Positions 59,113-64,000 of a DNA stretch of 64,000 nucleotides are shown here, one piece after another (the stretch's first letter is position 1; each line of letters opens with the position of its first letter). The stretch comes from Oscillospiraceae bacterium (lineage in GTDB: Bacteria > Bacillota_A > Clostridia > Oscillospirales > Oscillospiraceae). The DNA lies in assembly GCA_024690695.1 (NCBI GenBank), contig JAILOS010000013.1:1-64000 (forward strand). Reading direction: 5' to 3'. The translations under genes and the position numbers were made by a program. Below the pieces are notes generated by a model. It had not been told where the DNA came from, searched no databases, and was given only the letters and a program-made list of their open reading frames with translations.

Positions 59113-59140
59113 TTGACAGGAACGCCGGACGCTTTATAAT
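59113..59140 (+). promoter_or_regulatory. Promoter of the ABC exporter gene
   Basis: Perfect TTGACA (59113-59118), 16-base spacer, perfect TATAAT (59135-59140). Confidence 0.85.
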
Positions 59141-59192
59141 AGTTTCGGCAGACCCGAAGCTATCCTGCCCGAAGAGAAAAGGACGTGATCCT

Positions 59193-61031
59193 ATGGCCGG
59201 ACCCGGAAGGGGACTCGGTCCCCGCGGTTTTCTGACCGAAGAAGAAAAACAGAACCTCCCCGAGGTAAACGCTGCGCTGATCCGGCGCATCCTCTCGTAT
59301 CTCAAGCCCTACTGGCCGCAGTTTCTGCTGGTGTTCGGTACGATCCTGCTGTCCGCGGTGCTGGGCCTGCTGCCCAGCATCATCACCGGCAAGATCGTCG
59401 ACGAGGCGCTGGTCGGCCGGAACATGACGCTGCTGGTCAAGCTGCTGATCCTGGCTTTCGTGACGTTGACGGGGTCTCAGGTCATCTCCGTGCTGGAGAG
59501 CTACATCAACGCCTGGATCTCCCAGCGGATCATCTTCGACATGAAGAACCAGATGTACGACCATCTGCAGCACATGCCGCACGCCTTCTTTACCTCGGAA
59601 AAGCAGGGCGACATCATCACCCGCATGAACACCGACATCTCGGGCGTCAGCTCCGTCGTCTCCGGGACGCTGACGAGCATCGTGTCGAACGCCGTCACGG
59701 TCGTCACGACGCTGATCGCCCTGCTGACGCTGAGCTGGAAGCTCGCGCTGGTCGGGATCGTCGTGATCCCGCTGCTGATCCTGCCCACGAAGAGCGTCGG
59801 CAAGAAGCGCTATCAGATCCTGACCGACGCGCAGGCCAAAAACGACGAGATGAATCAGCTCATCAACGAGACGCTGTCGGTTTCCGGGTCGCTGCTGGTG
59901 AAACTCTTCACCCGCGAGGAGAGGGAGTACGAGCGCTTCGTCGGCGTCAACGACGAGGCGACGCGCCTGTCGCTGAAGGAACAGAACAGCGGCCGCTGGT
60001 TCCGCGTGATGATGGGGATGTTCACGCAGCTCGGCCCGCTGCTGATCTATTTTGCGGGCGGCTGGTTCATCGTGACGAACGCCGATCCGGCCCTCACCGT
60101 CGGCGTCGTGACGGCGTCGGTCTCGCTGATCAACCGGCTGTACCGCCCGGTGGAGAGCCTGCTGAACGTCCACGTGGACTTCACCCGCTCGCTGGCGCTG
60201 TTCACGCGCATTTTTGAATACTTCGACATGCCGAACCCGATCACGTCCCCGGAAAACGGCCTGAAGCCCGACGTGACCGACGCGCCGATCCGCTACGAGC
60301 ACGTCTCCTTTTCCTACGATCCCGCCAAGCCTCTGCTGACGGACGTCGATTTTACGGTGCCCGGCGGCAAAATGTACGCGATCGTCGGCCCGTCCGGCTC
60401 CGGCAAGAGCACGGTGGTGAACCTGCTCCCGCGCCTGTACGACGTGCTGGGCGGGCGCGTGACCGTGGGAGGCGTGGACGTGCGCAACTTCGATCTGAGC
60501 TATCTGCGCCGGCAGATCGGCGTCGTGACGCAGGACAGCTATCTCTTCAACGGCACGATCCGCGAAAACCTGCTCTACGCCAAAGAGGACGCAAGCCCCG
60601 AGGAGATCGAGGCGGCCTGCTACATCGCCAATCTGAGCGATTTCATCGCCTCGCAGCCCGAGGGGCTGGAGACTGTCGTCGGCAACCGCGGGCTGAAGCT
60701 CTCCGGCGGTGAGAAGCAGCGCCTGTCCATCGCGCGCGTGATTTTGAAGGATCCGAAGATCCTGATCCTCGACGAGGCCACCTCCGCGCTGGATTCGATC
60801 ACGGAAAGCGCGATCCAGGAGGCGCTGGAGGCGCTGATGGAGGGGCGCACCAGCATCGTTATCGCTCACCGGCTCTCGACGATCCTGAAGGCCGACCGGA
60901 TCCTGGTCGTCAGGGACGGCGTGATCGCCGAATCCGGCACCCACGACGAGCTGCTGGCGCTCGGCGGGACCTATCGGGAGCTCTACGAGACCCAGTTCCG
61001 CCAGATCCTCGACCGGGAGAGCGAAGGCTGA
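59193..61031 (+). CDS. ABC exporter, fused permease and ATPase
   Basis: A 612-residue half-transporter that works as a dimer. Residues 25-330 carry six helices of type I exporter folds (the intracellular loop MPHAFFTSEKQGDIITRMNTD is typical). Residues 365-600 are the ATPase: Walker A GPSGSGKST, Q-loop VVTQDSY, signature LSGGEKQR, Walker B ILILDEATSALD and the switch His in IAHRLST. It resembles MsbA/BmrA-type multidrug or lipid exporters, and the substrate is unknown. The start has AAAAGGA upstream; it is a single gene between a perfect promoter and a terminator. Confidence 0.93.
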   Translation: MAGPGRGLGPRGFLTEEEKQNLPEVNAALIRRILSYLKPYWPQFLLVFGTILLSAVLGLLPSIITGKIVDEALVGRNMTLLVKLLILAFVTLTGSQVISVLESYINAWISQRIIFDMKNQMYDHLQHMPHAFFTSEKQGDIITRMNTDISGVSSVVSGTLTSIVSNAVTVVTTLIALLTLSWKLALVGIVVIPLLILPTKSVGKKRYQILTDAQAKNDEMNQLINETLSVSGSLLVKLFTREEREYERFVGVNDEATRLSLKEQNSGRWFRVMMGMFTQLGPLLIYFAGGWFIVTNADPALTVGVVTASVSLINRLYRPVESLLNVHVDFTRSLALFTRIFEYFDMPNPITSPENGLKPDVTDAPIRYEHVSFSYDPAKPLLTDVDFTVPGGKMYAIVGPSGSGKSTVVNLLPRLYDVLGGRVTVGGVDVRNFDLSYLRRQIGVVTQDSYLFNGTIRENLLYAKEDASPEEIEAACYIANLSDFIASQPEGLETVVGNRGLKLSGGEKQRLSIARVILKDPKILILDEATSALDSITESAIQEALEALMEGRTSIVIAHRLSTILKADRILVVRDGVIAESGTHDELLALGGTYRELYETQFRQILDRESEG

Positions 61032-61053
61032 ACGCAGAGATCCCGCGCCGAGC

Positions 61054-61081
61054 AAAGCCCGGGGCCCGCTCCGGGCTTTTT
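61054..61081 (+). terminator. Terminator after the ABC exporter
   Basis: AAAGCCCGG, eight-base loop, CCGGGCTTTTT. Confidence 0.85.
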
Positions 61082-61084
61082 CAA

Positions 61085-61283
61085 CGCAGTGAGGCTGACA
61101 AATAGAAGGTTGTAAAGTTAACATAACATAGTAGCATAGAACCAGATAAAGAATATAGAAAGCCGATATAAGATTCCAAATAAGTTAACATAATAAATTC
61201 TATTAGATTATTTCCTCGGGCGAACGTCTCGGGAGGGGGAGAAGAAAAGAGCAAAAAGACCGCACTTTTTGAGAAAGCGATTG
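61085..61283. other. AT-rich gap with a repeated AAGTTAACATAA
   Basis: About 130 bases here are strikingly AT-rich for this genome. The 12-mer AAGTTAACATAA occurs at 61115 and, identical, at 61182, each with a palindromic GTTAAC. No coding frame or RNA gene was recognised. It could be a binding region or a trace of inserted DNA. Confidence 0.4.
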
Positions 61284-61312
61284 TTTACAAGACGGACCGG
61301 AAGGATTATACT
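61284..61312 (+). promoter_or_regulatory. Promoter of the glycosyltransferase gene
   Basis: TTTACA (61284-61289), 17-base spacer, TATACT (61307-61312). Confidence 0.7.
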
Positions 61313-61373
61313 GGAAATACCAGTCGGCCGTCATCCGGAAGACGGCCAATCACGCGAAAAAGGATGAAGACGA

Positions 61374-62384
61374 ATGAAGCTGCTGACGGTTGCGGTGCCC
61401 TGCTACAATTCCCAGGACTACATGGAAAAGTGTATCGACAGTCTGCTTGCCGGCGGCAAGCGCGTAGAGATCATCATCATTGACGACGGCTCCAAAGACC
61501 GCACCGGCGCGATCGCGGACGCCTACGCGGAACGCTACCCCGATATCGTCCGCGTCGTCCACCAGGAGAACGGCGGGCACGGCGAGGGCATCAACCAGGG
61601 CCTGCGCCACGCGACGGGGCGCTATTACAAGACCGTGGACAGCGACGACTGGCTGAGCGCCGATTTCCCGCGCTTTCTCGACACGCTCGAGGCCGTCGAC
61701 CGGCAGGGCGGCGTCGATCTCTTCGTCACGAACTACTACTACGAGCACGCCGACGGCAAGGGCGACCGCTCCATCAATTTTTCCAACGCCCTGCCGGTGG
61801 GAAGAATCTTTACCTGGGCGGAAACGAAGCGCTTCCGCATCGACCAGATCCTGATGATCCACGCCTGCACCTTCCGCACGGAGCTGCTGCGGCAGACGGG
61901 GCTGGTGATGCCGAAGCACACCTTTTACGAGGACAATTACATGATCTACGGCAATCTGCAGGCCGTGGAACGCATTTACTATATGAACGCGAACCTGTAC
62001 CGCTATTTCATCGGCCGCGCCGGACAGAGCGTACAGGAGGACGTGATGAAAAAGCGCTACGCCCACCAGCTCAAGGCTACCGAGCTGTGCTTTACGGCCT
62101 TCCATCTCGGGGACGTGAAGGAGCGGCGGAAGCTGTCTTATCTCAAGCACGAGATGTTCATCATGTTCGGCATCGCGATCCTGTACGCGCGGCTGAACGG
62201 CTCGGAGCAGGCCGAGAAGGATCTGGCACAGCTCTGGGAGACCTGCTACGCCTATGACAGCGAATGGGCGCGGTATTTCCGGAAACGAACGACGCTGCGC
62301 TTCGTCTGCGTTCCGGGCAAGGGCGGCGCGGCCGTCGTCCGCGTGATGTACCGGATCGCGCACGTGGTCGTGCGCTTCAATTGA
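61374..62384 (+). CDS. Family 2 glycosyltransferase
   Basis: A 336-residue inverting GT-A glycosyltransferase. The N-terminus is typical (LLTVAVPCYNSQDYMEKCIDSL), with the nucleotide-binding IIIIDDGSKDRT and the metal-binding TVDSDDWL, then the catalytic-base area FYEDNYM. No membrane helix is seen, so it is cytoplasmic and probably acts on a lipid- or wall-linked acceptor. No other sugar-polymer genes are adjacent. The next gene begins 95 bases later. Confidence 0.88.
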   Translation: MKLLTVAVPCYNSQDYMEKCIDSLLAGGKRVEIIIIDDGSKDRTGAIADAYAERYPDIVRVVHQENGGHGEGINQGLRHATGRYYKTVDSDDWLSADFPRFLDTLEAVDRQGGVDLFVTNYYYEHADGKGDRSINFSNALPVGRIFTWAETKRFRIDQILMIHACTFRTELLRQTGLVMPKHTFYEDNYMIYGNLQAVERIYYMNANLYRYFIGRAGQSVQEDVMKKRYAHQLKATELCFTAFHLGDVKERRKLSYLKHEMFIMFGIAILYARLNGSEQAEKDLAQLWETCYAYDSEWARYFRKRTTLRFVCVPGKGGAAVVRVMYRIAHVVVRFN

Positions 62385-62479
62385 GAAAAAGAGGACGCCT
62401 CCGGGCACCGCCGTGTCCGGAGGCGAATGCTGTCGGAAGCTGCGGAGTGCCGCAGGCCGAAAAAACGGGAGGGATCGGG

Positions 62480-63151
62480 ATGAAAAAACGGGAAGAGCTC
62501 GGGAAGCTGATGCTGGAAAAGCTGCCCCGGCGTTATCGCATCGAGCGGGAGGACGTCGGCGAAGACGCAAGGCTCGCCAAAAGCGGCATGGTCTTTCTGA
62601 CGGAGAGCTACCGGATCGAGGGCCTGGGGCATCTGTGCGTGATGCGCATGAAGGCCATGCTGGGGCTGATGAAAATGGAGACGGTCGTGCTGTCGGTCAT
62701 GGAGAAGGATCTGCCGCTGTTCAATCTGGACTGGGTGAGCGCCTTCGGCAAGCAGACACAGATCGCCGAGCTGTACGATACGCAGCTCCGGCCGTATCCG
62801 CAGGACGCGCTGGACGCTTTCGCGGCGATCAAGGCGCGCGATGCGGATCTGGAGGAGCCGAAGCAGCAGAAAGCGCACTGGTATGACGACATCCTGTACG
62901 CCTGCTCGTACCACAAGAGCGGGAAGGGCTGCGCCGAGCGTCTGAACGCGGCTGCGGAGAGCTATATCGAGACTTACCTTACGCAGGCTGAAACGGCGCC
63001 GGCCTGCGACGCCGAAGCCAAACGGGAGAAGGTCTGCGCCTTTGCGGAGACGCTGTTCCGGGAGGGCGGCCCGGCGGTCGACCAGGTGACGAAGCTCTTC
63101 GGACCGGAGACTGCGCGGCGGCTGATCGTTCGACACATGTACGGCGTCTGA
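62480..63151 (+). CDS. Uncharacterised protein, possibly enzyme
   Basis: A 223-residue soluble protein I do not recognise with confidence. It has a mixed strand/helix pattern: a central strand pair (LGHLCVMRMKAMLGLMKMETVVLSV), then KDLPLFNLDWVSAFGKQTQIAELYDTQ, then a helical C-terminal half with several Cys and His. The LPLFNLDWV...LYDTQ stretch loosely recalls the core of ferredoxin-dependent bilin reductases, but this is a weak impression. The ATG has GGGAGGGAT upstream. It probably follows the glycosyltransferase on the same transcript. Confidence 0.6.
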   Translation: MKKREELGKLMLEKLPRRYRIEREDVGEDARLAKSGMVFLTESYRIEGLGHLCVMRMKAMLGLMKMETVVLSVMEKDLPLFNLDWVSAFGKQTQIAELYDTQLRPYPQDALDAFAAIKARDADLEEPKQQKAHWYDDILYACSYHKSGKGCAERLNAAAESYIETYLTQAETAPACDAEAKREKVCAFAETLFREGGPAVDQVTKLFGPETARRLIVRHMYGV

Positions 63152-63185
63152 TCAGAGCTCCGCGCTGAAAAAATCGAGGGGAACC

Positions 63186-63231
63186 CCTCAGTCAGCTTCG
63201 CTGACAGACCCAAGACCCCTTTCAGGGGAGC
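63186..63231. repeat. Dispersed repeat copy before the terminator
   Basis: CCCTCAGTCAGCTTCGCTGACAG...CCCCTTTCAGGGGAGCC matches the right arm of the element at 42364-42410 (CCCCTCAGTCGCCTGCGCGACAGC...). It contains a CAGTCAGC/GCTGAC hairpin. Confidence 0.6.
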
Positions 63232-63237
63232 CAAAAA

Positions 63238-63283
63238 GGACGGGCGCGAGGTTTTAAAGAAACCTCGCGCCCGTCCGGCTTTT
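63238..63283. terminator. Terminator between the unknown gene and the GH13 gene
   Basis: A perfect 17-bp stem starting GGACGGGCGCGAGGTTT, five-base loop, its complement and then CTTTTG; A-rich on the other side, so useful to both convergent genes. Confidence 0.85.
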
Positions 63284-63315
63284 GTGTTATGCGGGACATC
63301 CGTCCGCCTTTTGCG

Positions 63316-64000
63316 TTATGCGGGGCTCGCCGCCTCGCCCGGACTCAGACGCAGCCAGAGCGCCGAGCAGGGGCCGACCTGCCCGGTGACGAGTCCGCAG
63401 CCGGCGCAGGAGGCGTCGGTCTCGAAGCTCTCGGTGTGGTCGCTGCGGTTGATCGCCAGCAGCCAGGCTCCCTCGCCGATCGGTTCGCCGAAGGCGTCGC
63501 GGCCGTGATCGGCATAGCGCAGCACGGTCAGCACGTCGGCGGACGGGGCGGAGAAGAGCGCTTCGCCCGTCTGCAGAACGGGCTCGGCGCGGCGGCGCGC
63601 GGCGAGCGCGGCGTAGAAATCGTGCAGCTCCGGCTCGCCCTCGCGGAAGGGGAGACGGTTGAAGGGATCGCCGGTGCCCCACATGCCCTGTTCGTCGCCG
63701 TAGTAGACGCTGGGCACGCCCGGGATCGCAAACTGCAGCGCGGCGCAGAGCTTTTCGCGCACGAGCGCCAGCGCGCGGTCCTCATCGCGGAAGGGATAGT
63801 TCAGCTGGTCCGCGCGGCTCATGCCCCGCAGGTTGACCGGCGCGGCCATCGCGGTGCGGAGACGGTCGACGTCGTGCGAGCCGAGCAGGTTCATCAGCGA
63901 ATAATACAGCGGCCGGGGATAGTTCATCTGCTGCCCGGTCAGAAAATCGCGCAGGGCGAAGGCGTCGCTGCGGCGGTGGATGAAGTCCAGCATCGCCTGT
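63316..64000 (-). CDS. Partial GH13 alpha-amylase-family enzyme (C-terminal part)
   Basis: The frame is open to the right edge, so only the last 228 residues are visible; the N-terminal domains lie outside. GH13 region IV is present as LLGSHDVDRLR with the transition-state His-Asp, followed by FAIPGVPSVYYGDEQGMWGTGDPFNR, the usual end of the barrel, and a C-terminal beta domain (ADVLTVLRYAD, AWLLAINRSD). This pattern resembles cyclomaltodextrinase/neopullulanase-type enzymes. No signal can be judged. It converges on the unknown gene. Confidence 0.85.
   Translation of the reverse strand, partial: QAMLDFIHRRSDAFALRDFLTGQQMNYPRPLYYSLMNLLGSHDVDRLRTAMAAPVNLRGMSRADQLNYPFRDEDRALALVREKLCAALQFAIPGVPSVYYGDEQGMWGTGDPFNRLPFREGEPELHDFYAALAARRRAEPVLQTGEALFSAPSADVLTVLRYADHGRDAFGEPIGEGAWLLAINRSDHTESFETDASCAGCGLVTGQVGPCSALWLRLSPGEAASPA

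Overview
The window reads as a chromosomal segment of a GC-rich (by eye about 60-65%) anaerobic Firmicute of the class Clostridia, most like the Oscillospiraceae/Ruminococcaceae group of gut commensals. The basis is AGGAGG-type ribosome binding sites, housekeeping promoters of the TTGACA-N17-TATAAT type, a riboflavin ECF transporter under an FMN riboswitch, NADP-type glutamate dehydrogenase, EFR1-type and DUF362-type ferredoxin proteins, a SpoVB-like flippase, and short dispersed repeats of the kind common in that group. This placement is inference, not proof; there is no rRNA gene here.

Layout. 0-5.8 kb is a ragged accessory stretch: a partial low-GC gene, small enzymes (P-loop kinase-like, GNAT, NUDIX, methyltransferase), two decayed gene fragments (nitrilase head, metallo-beta-lactamase tail) and membrane proteins. 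5.9-8.4 kb is an operon: carbonic anhydrase, an HTH plus PD-(D/E)XK nuclease-like protein, ThpR and a HAD phosphatase. A repeat-rich gap follows, then a macro-domain/HTH protein and a VWA protein on the minus strand. 10.8-16.5 kb is a six-gene operon headed by a membrane HD-GYP protein and ending in a lipoprotein cyclophilin. 16.8-23.3 kb (minus) holds a very large FAD/Fe-S oxidoreductase, an Sfp-type phosphopantetheinyl transferase, an LRR lipoprotein, an EFR1 ferredoxin, tRNA-Ser and a SLOG protein. 23.3-27.7 kb has the FMN riboswitch with ribU, a SpoVB-like flippase, a lipoprotein polysaccharide deacetylase and a cytidylate kinase-like protein. 27.8-33.8 kb has a two-gene MotA/OmpA-type pair without flagellar genes, aldose epimerase, gdhA and a surface protein. 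34.0-44.3 kb is dense housekeeping: mnmG-mnmA, a PH-domain protein, aminopeptidase P, a short pyruvate kinase-like protein, glycyl-tRNA synthetase and NAD synthetase. 44.4-49.2 kb has a P-type-ATPase-like pseudoenzyme, RlmB, a rhomboid-like protein and tRNA-Pro. 49.3-52.3 kb is a copper module (csoR, copA fused to copZ). 52.5-57.4 kb is a self-contained PTS cassette (HAD phosphatase, EIIBCA, HPr, EI). The rest holds a phosphodiesterase, a YitT protein, an ABC exporter, a GT2 glycosyltransferase, an unknown protein and a partial GH13 amylase.

The most interesting signals are: a catalytically dead P-type ATPase homologue with a long repetitive cytoplasmic head; a NAD synthetase whose glutaminase domain has lost its lysine and cysteine; copA fused in frame to copZ while copZ keeps its own ribosome binding site and start; an orphan proton-channel/OmpA pair; a pseudo-rhomboid with a zinc-ligand tail; the HTH/PD-(D/E)XK operon; and the macro/HTH-VWA pair. 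All functional calls come from reading motifs; no database search was run.
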